From Balneolaceae bacterium (GTDB lineage: Bacteria; Bacteroidota; Rhodothermia; Balneolales; Balneolaceae), in contig JAXHMM010000017.1 in assembly GCA_034521445.1 (NCBI GenBank), forward strand, positions 62,001-126,000: a stretch of DNA of 64,000 bases. Reading direction: 5' to 3'. Shown in pieces: positions 1-7,890 of the stretch (position 1 is its first letter; each line of letters opens with the position of its first letter). The translations under genes and the position numbers were made by a program. A model generated the notes under the pieces. That model saw only the letters and a program-made list of their open reading frames with translations, ran no database searches and was not told the origin of the DNA.

Positions 1-130
1 GGCGCGCAGGCTGGGAGGCACCCATTTCCATATCACGCCCGACCGGGCGGTGCGCTACATCCTGCAGAAAGTCCGGCGAAAGGACCCCGCCGACGGGCGA
101 CTGGAGTGGTACCTGGGCAGGGTGGACTGA
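1..130 (+). CDS. C-terminal end of an unidentified protein (5' truncated)
   Basis: An open frame enters from the left edge and ends at TGA 128-130. About 42 residues are visible, with a basic, aromatic character (HFHITPDRAVRYILQKV, then RLEWYLGRVD at the end). Codon use matches the neighbours, with GC-rich third positions. It is convergent with the next gene, whose stop lies 39 bp away. I do not recognise the family from so short a tail and assign no function. Confidence 0.5.
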   Translation, partial: ARRLGGTHFHITPDRAVRYILQKVRRKDPADGRLEWYLGRVD

Positions 131-169
131 TGCCGGGTAAACCGGGCGTGTCGGAGAATGAGCGAAACT

Positions 170-1261
170 TCAGCCTCCCCGTAAGTGGTCGACAGCCGAA
201 CCCTGGGGGGTGAGATAGCCTCCCATCAGGTCGGCCGTCAAGCAGGAATGCACCGGAAGCACGCCCAGCAGGTCGCCGGGGCGCACCGAGTCGAAGACCT
301 CCCTGCTGAGCGAGAGCAGTCCGTGTTCCTGGGAGAGGCGGCTTACGCTGCATCCCTCCAGGCTGGCGGACCAGCCGTCCTCGTCAAAGCGCACCACCTT
401 GCCGTAATGCACGCCCCCGTTCTCCTCCAGGCGATCCTTGGAGAGATGCACGGCGCCCCCGTGCACCGTCACCTCCAGGCGCTGCGGGTGGCGGGCCACC
501 ACGGGACAGGCCAATGCGCAGGCGATCTGCTGCTCCCGGCAAGCGCCGATCTGCTCCTGCATGAGGTCGTAGAAGACAAAATTGCCCGGGCTCCACTCCT
601 CAATGCCCTCGAAATCCTCTCCGACGCTGCAGCAGGGCGTATCGCCCATGCGTATGACCGCCTCCCCGGCGGTCAGCTCATCGCGCAGGCTCCTCAGGCG
701 CCCGGCACAGCTCCGGTTGATCTCCCGTATCTCTTCGGCTGAGCGGGCCGCGTAGGAGTGCCCAGGGTGGGAGTAGAAGCCGCGGAAGTGCAGGCGGTCC
801 GCCGCAACCAGCCGGTCCAGCACCTCGCCAGCCTTTTCGGTATTATCCCAGGGGATGCCCGTGCGCCCGGACCCGCTGTCCACCTCCAGCCAGACGCCCA
901 GATCTGTGTTCATTTCCCGCTGCAGGACCGACAAGGCGTCGGGGTCGCTCAGAAGCACCGACAGCGAAAGCCGGGAGGCCAGCCCGTTCAGGCGCTCCAT
1001 CTCCCGCAGGTTGACGGGGAAAGCGATGGTGATCTCCTCCCAGCCCGCTTCAGCGAAATACGCGGCCATGTCCACCGACGAGACGGTGATCTCCTCCACA
1101 CCCTCGGCGCGCATCCATCGGCCTATTTCGGCCGACTGATGGGTCTTCATGTGGGGACAAAGGCGCGCGCCGAAGCTGCGGGCGCGTTCGGCCATGCCTG
1201 CGATGTTGGCGCGGCAGCGTTCAGGATCCAGAATTAAAGCGGGAGAACGTACAAAGTCCAT
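170..1261 (-). CDS. DSD1-family PLP enzyme (D-threonine aldolase / D-serine dehydratase-like)
   Basis: A 363-residue fold-type III PLP enzyme of the alanine-racemase-N-terminal kind. This family cleaves or deaminates D-3-hydroxy amino acids. The N-terminal motif LCPHMKTHQS contains the expected PLP lysine (Lys39). The C-terminal PVHSCLT supplies the His-x-Cys pair (His338, Cys340) that binds the activating metal, zinc in D-serine dehydratase and a divalent metal in D-threonine aldolase. The barrel region has the usual VDSGSGRTG and GFYSHPGHSY motifs. The ATG at 1261 is chosen because it overlaps the TAA of the upstream dipeptidase (TAATG), indicating translational coupling. Longer in-frame extensions run into the dipeptidase and look unrelated. 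Sequence alone does not decide between aldolase and dehydratase. Confidence 0.85.
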   Translation of the reverse strand: MDFVRSPALILDPERCRANIAGMAERARSFGARLCPHMKTHQSAEIGRWMRAEGVEEITVSSVDMAAYFAEAGWEEITIAFPVNLREMERLNGLASRLSLSVLLSDPDALSVLQREMNTDLGVWLEVDSGSGRTGIPWDNTEKAGEVLDRLVAADRLHFRGFYSHPGHSYAARSAEEIREINRSCAGRLRSLRDELTAGEAVIRMGDTPCCSVGEDFEGIEEWSPGNFVFYDLMQEQIGACREQQIACALACPVVARHPQRLEVTVHGGAVHLSKDRLEENGGVHYGKVVRFDEDGWSASLEGCSVSRLSQEHGLLSLSREVFDSVRPGDLLGVLPVHSCLTADLMGGYLTPQGSAVDHLRGG

Positions 1262-2487
1262 TACATGGATGACTGCATCTCCTCTGCAGTCTGGATGACC
1301 TGCTCCCAGACGCGGAAGACGTTGCCGGAGCATATTTTTTCGATTTCCTCCTCGGTGTAGCCGCGCTCCAGCAGTTCGGCGATCAGGTTGGGAAGTCCGG
1401 CCGGCGACTTGAGACCCTCCGGAAGGGTGTTGCCCACCCCGTCCCAGTCCGAACCGAGTCCCACATAGTCAACGCCTGCCAGCTCCACCACGTGGTCGAT
1501 GTGATTGGCCACCATCTCCACGTCGCTGAACTGGTAGTTCTCGTTGTAGTACTGCTGGGCCCACTGGCGCCCCTCATCGCTGGAGCGGTCGAGTCCCATA
1601 GCCTCCAGGGAGTCGGAGATGGCTTGCTGCACGCGGTCGCCGCTGTTGGCGGACGCGCTGTCCAGGAAGGCGGAACCGAAGTTGATCATGATCACACCGC
1701 CGTTTTCGGGCAGGTGCGCGATGAGCGAGTCACCCATGTTACGCTCAAAGCCCGGGGTGAAGTGGCGGGCGGAGGAGTGGGAGGCGATCACGGGGGCCTC
1801 GGTTACCTCCATGACGTCCCAGAAGGTTTCGTCGGTGATGTGGGAGACGTCCACCATGATGCCCAGTCGGTTCATTTCACGCACCACCTCGCGGCCGTAG
1901 TCGCTCAGCCCGTCGTGGGTGTCCTCGGAATCGTCGTAGGAGGAGTCGCCGATCAGGTTGTCCTCTCCGTGCGTAAGGGTGATGTAGCGGATGCCGCGAT
2001 CGTAAAAGTACTGCAGGTTGGCCAGATCGTCCTCAATGCCTGCGCCGTTCTCCATACCCATGGGCAGGGAAACCAGGCCCTCCTCGTGATGCTGCCTGAT
2101 CTGGTCGGGTGTCGTGGCGATGGCAAATTGGTCGGGCCATTCGCTGGCGATGCGCTCCACAAGGTCGATAAGGGTATCTGCCCGGTTGTAGGCCGCACCG
2201 GCCTCGTCCTGGTATCGCGTGGATACGTAAATGGACATAAAGGGCGCGTCGAGTCCGCCTTCCCGGGCGCGAACGAAGTCGATGTCCCCGTCGGGCGTAC
2301 GCTGGGAGACGTTTTCCCAGCCGCCGCTGAGCCTGGAGGGCAGGTCCACATGGCCGTCAACGATGATAAACTCCTGGGCCAGGCGCTGGGCCTTTTCGGC
2401 GGTGGTTTCGGTTTCTCCCGAACAGGCCGCCAGGAGGGTGAGAGCAAAAAAGAGCGTGAAGAGCGGTGCTAAGCGTTTCATATCCAT
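1261..2487 (-). CDS. Membrane dipeptidase, peptidase family M19 (lipoprotein)
   Basis: A 408-residue renal-dipeptidase-family zinc hydrolase, expected to cleave dipeptides outside the cytoplasm. This family often accepts a D-residue at the C-terminal position. The N-terminus is a lipoprotein signal with lipobox LAAC, making Cys22 the lipidated residue. Metal-site motifs follow in order: DGHVDLPSR (His46, Asp48), the Glu of MGMENGAG, VDVSHITD, ASHSSARH and GLGSDWDG. Length is normal. It is the first gene of a two-gene minus-strand operon with the DSD1 enzyme, sharing one base with it. A second possible ATG lies at 2481 (MKRLAP). The pairing suggests uptake-side cleavage of D-amino-acid-containing dipeptides followed by D-hydroxy-amino-acid breakdown; that is inference. 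Confidence 0.9.
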   Translation of the reverse strand: MDMKRLAPLFTLFFALTLLAACSGETETTAEKAQRLAQEFIIVDGHVDLPSRLSGGWENVSQRTPDGDIDFVRAREGGLDAPFMSIYVSTRYQDEAGAAYNRADTLIDLVERIASEWPDQFAIATTPDQIRQHHEEGLVSLPMGMENGAGIEDDLANLQYFYDRGIRYITLTHGEDNLIGDSSYDDSEDTHDGLSDYGREVVREMNRLGIMVDVSHITDETFWDVMEVTEAPVIASHSSARHFTPGFERNMGDSLIAHLPENGGVIMINFGSAFLDSASANSGDRVQQAISDSLEAMGLDRSSDEGRQWAQQYYNENYQFSDVEMVANHIDHVVELAGVDYVGLGSDWDGVGNTLPEGLKSPAGLPNLIAELLERGYTEEEIEKICSGNVFRVWEQVIQTAEEMQSSM

Positions 2488-2609
2488 CCGTTTATGTGAT
2501 TCTGATGCCGTTTTAAGAGATCCTCTAATTAAGGATTTCTTTGCAAAACGTAAAAAACCTTTTACAACATTTACGCTCTGTCACCTCTATCATGCAGCTG
2601 TTGCACATA

Positions 2610-2617
2610 TATCTTTA
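2610..2617 (+). promoter_or_regulatory. Possible -7 promoter element (TATCTTTA)
   Basis: TATCTTTA lies 40 bp before the ATG of the M28-like lipoprotein gene and matches the Bacteroidota-type TAnnTTTG element at seven of eight positions. No convincing -33 TTG is placed correctly, so this is weak. Confidence 0.25.
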
Positions 2618-2642
2618 GGGCAATCAGGCGTTCCACGTGATC

Positions 2643-2648
2643 AAGGAG
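2643..2648 (+). promoter_or_regulatory. Shine-Dalgarno AAGGAG deciding the start at 2658
   Basis: AAGGAG sits nine bases before ATG 2658. An upstream in-frame GTG at 2637 has no such site and would place extra residues before the lipoprotein signal, so ATG 2658 is preferred. Confidence 0.6.
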
Positions 2649-2657
2649 TCTTTTACC

Positions 2658-3896
2658 ATGCGACCAACCTGCAGCTTATTGCTGTTTCTTCTGCTGGCTT
2701 TCCTTGCGGGCTGCGGCGAGCCGGAGATGCGGGAAGGCCCTGCCGACACGCGGGCCCTCCTGCAGCGCGTTTCGGCTGACTCCATCGCGTCGACGGCCCG
2801 CACCATGACGCTGAGGGCTGCCAAGCTTAGTTCCGCCGGGGAAGAGGCCACGGGGGACCCCATGGCGCGCTGGGTCTACAGCCGGCTCAACAGCTACGGC
2901 GGGAACGAGGGGAGGCTTAGGCTCAGCTACGACCGGCACCCGCACCGCGGCGGCGAGCTGGTTAATGTGGTCGCCGTACTGCCCGGCATTCAAATGGAGG
3001 GCCGCAACCGCATCTACGTGGTATACAGTCCCTACCCGGTTGCACCTCCCGAAGGAGCCAAAAACTCCTCCGCCGGTCCTGCATATCTTCTGGAGCTGGC
3101 CCGTGTTCTGACGGGGGCGGAATTCGATGCCACCCTGGTTTTCCTGGCCCTGGACGGGCGTGAGGGGGGTATTCCGGCGGCAGAGGCCTTTACCCGGCAG
3201 GTAAACTGCAGGAATTTAGACATCGAAGCCGTACTTTCGGTCGAACTGGGTATGGCTTCGGGTGAGGCTCCCCAGGTATTGCGGATTGTAGCCGAAGGAT
3301 TTGCGCCCAGGGAGGAGCTGGGAGATTACCAACGCGCCCTGCTGGCCTCGGGAGGGGAGAACGACACACCCTCTCGCAATCTGGCCAGATTCCTTCGGCA
3401 TACGGCCGATGACCATGTGCCCGGGTCGCCCGTGGAATTGGTGTACGGCGACGGGCGACCTGGCGATCCCTCTACACAGGGGGCCTTTATCAGGAAAGAC
3501 TATACGACGGTCCGGTTGGTGGGAGGCCTGCCGGAAAATGGCATGCAGGAGGGGAGGGACGCCGCCTGGCTGGCAGGGGTTACCCGCATAAGCGTAGCCG
3601 CACTGGCGACTATGGCCGATGCACCCGCCCGTCCGCGACGCGTGCGCATGGAGACGGCGGAATCGGGCGACCGGGTTCGCCTGCGCTGGAAAGCAAACAA
3701 AGAGCCCGACCTGCGCGGCTACCGGGTGGTCTGGCGCGCCTCCACCGCAGCCTATTGGGAGCATGAAGCTTTTATAGGGGACACCACGGCCTATGTGCCT
3801 GAGATAGATACTCCAGCCTACTACCGATTCGGTGTGCAGGCGGTGGACCGGTTCGGGAATGCCGGTCCCGCGGTTTTCCCGCTGGCAGTCAACTAG
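2658..3896 (+). CDS. M28-peptidase-like lipoprotein without metal ligands, fibronectin-III-like C-terminus
   Basis: A 412-residue predicted lipoprotein (lipobox LAGC, Cys19). The middle resembles an M28 aminopeptidase fold, with strand and helix phrases YVVYSPYP, GAKNSSAG, AYLLELARVL and FLALDGREGG matching the M28 blocks SAHYD, GADDNASG, LLELARVL and FDGEEAG. The catalytic residues are replaced: the HxD pair is lost, the bridging Asp is Lys, the general-base Glu of EE is Arg, and the last His block (DH) reads TQ. The final 95 residues (RVRLRWKANKEPDLRGYRVVW and on) look like a fibronectin type III module. It is therefore probably a binding or scaffold pseudoenzyme. An active M28 peptidase is encoded 1.7 kb away at 5583-6893. 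Confidence 0.7.
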   Translation: MRPTCSLLLFLLLAFLAGCGEPEMREGPADTRALLQRVSADSIASTARTMTLRAAKLSSAGEEATGDPMARWVYSRLNSYGGNEGRLRLSYDRHPHRGGELVNVVAVLPGIQMEGRNRIYVVYSPYPVAPPEGAKNSSAGPAYLLELARVLTGAEFDATLVFLALDGREGGIPAAEAFTRQVNCRNLDIEAVLSVELGMASGEAPQVLRIVAEGFAPREELGDYQRALLASGGENDTPSRNLARFLRHTADDHVPGSPVELVYGDGRPGDPSTQGAFIRKDYTTVRLVGGLPENGMQEGRDAAWLAGVTRISVAALATMADAPARPRRVRMETAESGDRVRLRWKANKEPDLRGYRVVWRASTAAYWEHEAFIGDTTAYVPEIDTPAYYRFGVQAVDRFGNAGPAVFPLAVN

Positions 3897-3926
3897 CCGG
3901 GATCACCTGCATGCCCGAGCCTGTCG

Positions 3927-5003
3927 TCAGTCCTCGTCAAAAAGATAGGCACCTTCCCGCCGGACGTTTTCGTTGCCGTCATGCACGGCGTAGGAGTTGG
4001 GTCCGTAGATGCTGGCGCATCCGTAGGCGCCGTCCCTGTTGAGGGCGTAGAAGTTCACGTTGAAGTCGGGGCGCCCGTTTTCGTTCAGCAGGTTGGGAAG
4101 TTTGGCATGGTCCACCAGACGCTGGCATACCTTAAGGCAGGCCTCCTCGGGGCTGTCGCCCTGTCGCATGAATTCCACCACCATGAAGCAGCTCAGGTTC
4201 TTCAGATTCTCCTCGCCCCGTCCGGTGGAGCCGCAGGCCCCCACCTCGTTGTCCACGTAGAGTCCAGCGCCGATGATGGGACTGTCGCCCACGCGTCCCG
4301 GGATCTTAAAAAAGAGTCCGCTGGTGGTCGTTACCCCGGAAATATTTCCGTTCTGATCGAGTCCCATACAGCTGATGGTGCCGGTGATGCGGGTTCTGCT
4401 GCCCGAGCCGTACACCTCCAGGCCCTGGTAGGAGATGGAATCGTCTTCGTCCTGCGGCGGAAACCAGTCGTCGTCATCGCTGAGGCTGGCTTTGTAGTCG
4501 AGCCATATGCGGCGGGATCGGTCGGTAAGCAGGTTTTCGATGGTGAAGCCGTGGGCTTTTGCAAAATCCTGGGCGCCCTTCCCGACCAGCTGTACGTGGT
4601 CGGTCTGCTCCATGACCAGGCGGGCCACCTTGGAGGGGGTCTTGATACCTTCGAGGGCGCCCACGCTGCCGGCGTTGTGGGTGGGGCCGTGCATGCAGCA
4701 GGCATCCAGCTGCACCACGCCGTCCTCATTGGGAAGTCCACCGTAGCCAACTGAAATGTCGTCCGGATCTTCCTCGACGATATTCACCCCTTCTATGACG
4801 GCGTCGATGGCGTCGCTTCCGCCGCGCATCATCTCCATGGCCCGTTCGGTTGCGCGCAGGCCGTTTCCGCTGGAGACGGACAGCAGGCCGTTGGCCGAGC
4901 GTTGGGCTTGCCCGCCGGCGGAGGCAGGACGGGCAATGGTAGAGAGGGGGGCCAGGCTTCCAGCGCCGGCCGCCATCAGTTTCATAAAGTCGCTGCGTTT
5001 CAT
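3927..5003 (-). CDS. N4-(beta-N-acetylglucosaminyl)-L-asparaginase (glycosylasparaginase, Ntn hydrolase)
   Basis: A 358-residue Ntn hydrolase that cleaves GlcNAc-Asn or beta-aspartyl amides after self-cleavage. Family signatures are clear: GGLPNEDGVVQLDACCM, ISGVTTTSGLFFKIPGRVGDSPI, GAGLYVDNEVGA and STGRGE. The predicted nucleophile is Thr209 in GTISCMG. The residue before it is Gly, where the well-studied Flavobacterium and human enzymes have Asp. The N-terminus (MKRSDFMKL, then a hydrophobic stretch ending ASA) looks like a Tat-type export signal with KR instead of RR. ATG 5003 is chosen because it begins that signal; an upstream extension is unlike a protein. It is probably the last gene of a minus-strand group with 5064-5555 and 5583-6893. 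Confidence 0.85.
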   Translation of the reverse strand: MKRSDFMKLMAAGAGSLAPLSTIARPASAGGQAQRSANGLLSVSSGNGLRATERAMEMMRGGSDAIDAVIEGVNIVEEDPDDISVGYGGLPNEDGVVQLDACCMHGPTHNAGSVGALEGIKTPSKVARLVMEQTDHVQLVGKGAQDFAKAHGFTIENLLTDRSRRIWLDYKASLSDDDDWFPPQDEDDSISYQGLEVYGSGSRTRITGTISCMGLDQNGNISGVTTTSGLFFKIPGRVGDSPIIGAGLYVDNEVGACGSTGRGEENLKNLSCFMVVEFMRQGDSPEEACLKVCQRLVDHAKLPNLLNENGRPDFNVNFYALNRDGAYGCASIYGPNSYAVHDGNENVRREGAYLFDED

Positions 5004-5063
5004 GGGTCGTATATTTAGTGATGATTGCCGTGATTCTGCCTTGCGGTTGCACCGCACCGGGCA

Positions 5064-5555
5064 TCAATCCAAAAGGAACTGCCGGATGCGCCGGGCCGTG
5101 TCCGGATCAAAGGCCAGTGGACGTCCCCCGAAATGGAACAGGTGCATCCGCTCCTCGCGTCCGCGTATGCGTCCGGCAAGGTAAACTTCATCCCATAAGT
5201 AAAGGCCCGGGAGACCCTTCTGCAAATGGTCTGTTTCCACCTCCATCAGGGCATCCTCCTCGAGGCTTTCCTCTTCCAACCGGCGGCCGTTCTTGAAGTA
5301 AATAAAGCGTATTTCCCCCGCCTCCCGGACCAGCCGCACCGTATACCTTCCCTCCATGGTCTTGAGCCCGCAGATCACCGCTCCCGCAAAGACCGCAAAG
5401 ATGATCAGCCGAAGGGTGTTGCCCCATATGGGGTCGTCGATGCTCCAGAGCAGAATGAGTCCGCCGGCCGTCAGCACGCCCAGGGCGAGGAGACCCACCT
5501 TCCAGACGGGCGGCTTGTACTCCTCGACGACCAGGTCGATTTCGGGCCTATTCAT
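5064..5555 (-). CDS. Hypothetical membrane protein with two TM helices
   Basis: 163 residues. An acidic N-terminus is followed by two adjacent transmembrane helices (about residues 19-37 and 47-65) and a soluble C-terminal domain of about 95 residues rich in charged residues (EEESLEEDALMEVETDHLQ) with an arginine-rich end. This resembles small PH-like or DUF membrane proteins, but I cannot name the family. It lies between an M28 peptidase and glycosylasparaginase on the same strand, with gaps of 27 and 60 bp, so co-transcription is plausible. Confidence 0.65.
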   Translation of the reverse strand: MNRPEIDLVVEEYKPPVWKVGLLALGVLTAGGLILLWSIDDPIWGNTLRLIIFAVFAGAVICGLKTMEGRYTVRLVREAGEIRFIYFKNGRRLEEESLEEDALMEVETDHLQKGLPGLYLWDEVYLAGRIRGREERMHLFHFGGRPLAFDPDTARRIRQFLLD

Positions 5556-5582
5556 GTATGAAATGCTTGGGTTGGGTAAGGA

Positions 5583-6893
5583 TCAGTCCAGCCCCTCGGG
5601 GTCCACTCGCGAAGGGGTATCCTCCCCGGTGACGATGCTGCGCGAGCTGAGGGCGATGGCGCGTATCATGTTGGTCATGTGCTCCAGGTTCAAGGTCTCC
5701 AGCTCGTCATCCACCGTATGGTAGTATTCGTCCGTGTCGATCTGGACGGAAGATATCGTGTGGGCCGGCACGCCCAGCCGGGCGAGGGTGGCATTGTCCG
5801 AGCGATAGAAAAGATTCTGTTCGGGGTAGGGGTCGGGGTGGATGGCGTAGGGGGTGCCCTCCAGGTTGCGCTGGAGGATAGCTCCCATATCGGAGGCCTC
5901 GAAGCCGGTCAGAAAGGCGGTATTGGGACCGAACTGGGAGGGCTTGCCGATCATTTCGATGTTGAACATGGCAGCGACCTGCGCCGGGTCCATCTGCTCC
6001 GAGAAATAACGGGAGCCGTAGCCGCCTATCTCTTCGGCGGTAAAGGCCACGAAGACCAGGCTGCGTTCCTGCGGTCCCAACGCGCGGTACCAGTCGGCCA
6101 GGGCGATGACGGCGGAGGTCCCCGAGGCGTCGTCGTCCGCGCCGTTGGCGATGGAGTCGCCCTCGACGGGAGTGGCGACCCCCAGGTGGTCGTAATGTGC
6201 CGAAAAAAGTACGTACTCATCAGGCCTTTCGGTGCCGGGAATCATGCCGGCCACATTGGCGCCCCTCCGGCTGCTGACCTCATTCCCGGCCGTAAGGGAG
6301 CCGGAGTCAATCCCGGTGTCGTCGGTGAGAATAAAGAGCCGGGTGCCGCCCTCATTGAGGCGCATGGTGCGCCGCGTGCGGTTGTAAAAGCCGGCGTATC
6401 GTCGGAAATCCTCTTCGTGGTCGGTATGCACCAGCACCACAAGGTCCTTCCCGCTGTCGTTGTATTCCTCCCAGGCTGCCGTGAAGGGATCCGCCCGCCC
6501 GATGGGCGCCGCCTCCACCTGCGAGAGATCCTCCCACTGCACATCCTCGTAATCGCCCATCACGATGAAATTGCCGGCCGCCAGCTTGCGGCCGTTAAAA
6601 TTGAGCGAGCGTTCTCCGCGCTCAATGGTGTAAACCGTAAAATCCTGTAGAAAGTCATCCTCGCCCTCGAGGGGCTCAAGGCCGATCTCGTTGAATTCCG
6701 CGGCGATGAAGTCGGCGGCTCGCTGCGCGTCCGGGGTGAAGGCCTGGCGCCCCCTCATTTCGTCGGAACTGAGCTCGGTGATCCAGCCGCGCATCTTGTC
6801 GACGGTAATGTGCCGGGCAGGATCAGGGCCCGGACTGCAAGCGTGGAGAAGACCGGCGACGAGGAGAGGAAGAAGAATGAAACGGCGGATCAT
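5583..6893 (-). CDS. M28-family zinc peptidase (lipoprotein)
   Basis: A 436-residue lipoprotein (lipobox LHAC, Cys19) of the M28 aminopeptidase/carboxypeptidase family, expected to trim peptides at the cell envelope. The dizinc site is complete: FSAHYDHLG (HxD), GADDDASG (bridging Asp), FTAEEIGGYGS (general base and ligand Glu), NIEMIG, and the closing His in DEYYHTVDD. A PA-like insert domain of about 100 residues precedes the catalytic block, as is common in this family. ATG 6893 begins the signal peptide; the frame remains open upstream to about 7088 but that part has no protein character. Contrast the neighbouring M28 homologue at 2658-3896, which lacks all these residues but one. Confidence 0.88.
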   Translation of the reverse strand: MIRRFILLPLLVAGLLHACSPGPDPARHITVDKMRGWITELSSDEMRGRQAFTPDAQRAADFIAAEFNEIGLEPLEGEDDFLQDFTVYTIERGERSLNFNGRKLAAGNFIVMGDYEDVQWEDLSQVEAAPIGRADPFTAAWEEYNDSGKDLVVLVHTDHEEDFRRYAGFYNRTRRTMRLNEGGTRLFILTDDTGIDSGSLTAGNEVSSRRGANVAGMIPGTERPDEYVLFSAHYDHLGVATPVEGDSIANGADDDASGTSAVIALADWYRALGPQERSLVFVAFTAEEIGGYGSRYFSEQMDPAQVAAMFNIEMIGKPSQFGPNTAFLTGFEASDMGAILQRNLEGTPYAIHPDPYPEQNLFYRSDNATLARLGVPAHTISSVQIDTDEYYHTVDDELETLNLEHMTNMIRAIALSSRSIVTGEDTPSRVDPEGLD

Positions 6894-7003
6894 GACGTGG
6901 GCATAGGGTTGAATTTCAAGGGAGAATAACGAAAAAATAACGCTATCGAAACGGAAAATGACCGAAGGTGCCAAAGGACCGCGCAGATAGCCGCCAGGGT
7001 GGC

Positions 7004-7011
7004 TATATTTG
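7004..7011 (+). promoter_or_regulatory. Bacteroidota-type -7 element (TATATTTG) ahead of the lipid operon
   Basis: TATATTTG is an exact match to TAnnTTTG, in the 225-bp divergent gap between the M28 gene and the acyltransferase operon. It would give a leader of about 100 nt before the TTG start at 7119. The same element recurs before several other genes here. Confidence 0.4.
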
Positions 7012-7118
7012 TTTTTGAGGGCGGAGCCCCCTTTCTTGGTAATGGCACTGTTACGTTGCGGTAATACGATCGTCACACGGCTCTGCAACCTTCACAGCCC
7101 AACCGAATCCAAGGCACC

Positions 7119-7880
7119 TTGAACACCAATCCCGCACAAAACCTGGTATCCAGCAACAAGTACCTGGTTCGATTCGCCTCCAGCGAAGAGGACCTGCGCG
7201 AGGCGCAGCATCTTCGTTTTGTGGTCTTCAATCTGGAGTTGGGCGAGGGACTGGAGCAGTCTTTTGAGACGGGCAGGGACGAGGACAAATACGACGCCTA
7301 CTGCCGGCATCTGCTGGTCATTGACCGTCAGTCGGAATCGGTTATTGGCACCTACCGCCTGCAAACCTACAAGAATGCCGTGCGCAACCACGGCTACTAC
7401 ACCGACGGGGAGTACGTGCTCGAGCAGCTTCCCGAAGAGGTGCTGTACGAGTCGGTGGAGGTGGGACGGGCCTGCATTGCCAAGGACCACCGCAACGGCC
7501 GGGTGCTCTACCTGCTCTGGAGGGGCATTGCCGAATTTCTCAAGCAGACCAACAGCCGCTACCTGCTGGGCTGCTGCTCCATCACCAGCCAGGACCCCTC
7601 TGACGCATGGAAAGTCATGGACTACCTGGAGCACAACGGGCTGATGCACCCGGATATACGGGTGGAGACGAGGCCCGACTTCCGCTGCGAGGAGGTGGAG
7701 CGCGATGAGAACGCCTGGAAAACGGTGCAGCTCCCGCAGCTCTTCCGGCTCTATATGGATGTGGGCGCGCTGATCTGCAGCCAACCGGCCCTCGACCGCG
7801 AGTTCAAGACCATCGACTACCTCGTCCTTCTCGACGTGGAGAATCTCGACGAGCGAACCCGCATGCTTTTTTTCAAATGA
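7119..7880 (+). CDS. GNAT-family N-acyltransferase (OlsB/GlsB-like, amino-acid lipid synthesis)
   Basis: A 253-residue protein of the hemolysin/OlsB-type GNAT acyltransferases. These transfer a 3-hydroxyacyl group from acyl carrier protein to the amine of an amino acid, ornithine for OlsB and glycine for GlsB. Recognisable segments are the N-terminal RFASSEEDLREAQHLRFVVF, the GTYRLQ strand, the ESVEVGRACIAKDHRNGRV core and the C-terminal QLPQLFRLYMDVGALICSQPAL. No ATG lies near the N-terminus, so the TTG at 7119 is taken as start. The next gene is a PlsC-like O-acyltransferase 10 bp downstream. This is the gene order of two-step ornithine or glycine lipid synthesis. The amino-acid substrate cannot be told from sequence. 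Confidence 0.78.
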   Translation: MNTNPAQNLVSSNKYLVRFASSEEDLREAQHLRFVVFNLELGEGLEQSFETGRDEDKYDAYCRHLLVIDRQSESVIGTYRLQTYKNAVRNHGYYTDGEYVLEQLPEEVLYESVEVGRACIAKDHRNGRVLYLLWRGIAEFLKQTNSRYLLGCCSITSQDPSDAWKVMDYLEHNGLMHPDIRVETRPDFRCEEVERDENAWKTVQLPQLFRLYMDVGALICSQPALDREFKTIDYLVLLDVENLDERTRMLFFK

Positions 7881-7890
7881 CGGGTGCACG

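Noticed and set aside
6960-7040. GGGC-GGA-GCCC hairpin near the promoter as a terminator
   Set aside because: Neither strand has a gene ending just before it; it is more likely chance pairing in GC-rich DNA.
7160-7180. tRNA T-arm-like GGTTCGATTC
   Set aside because: It lies inside the N-acyltransferase gene, with no anticodon arm or acceptor stem around it. No tRNA gene was found in the window.
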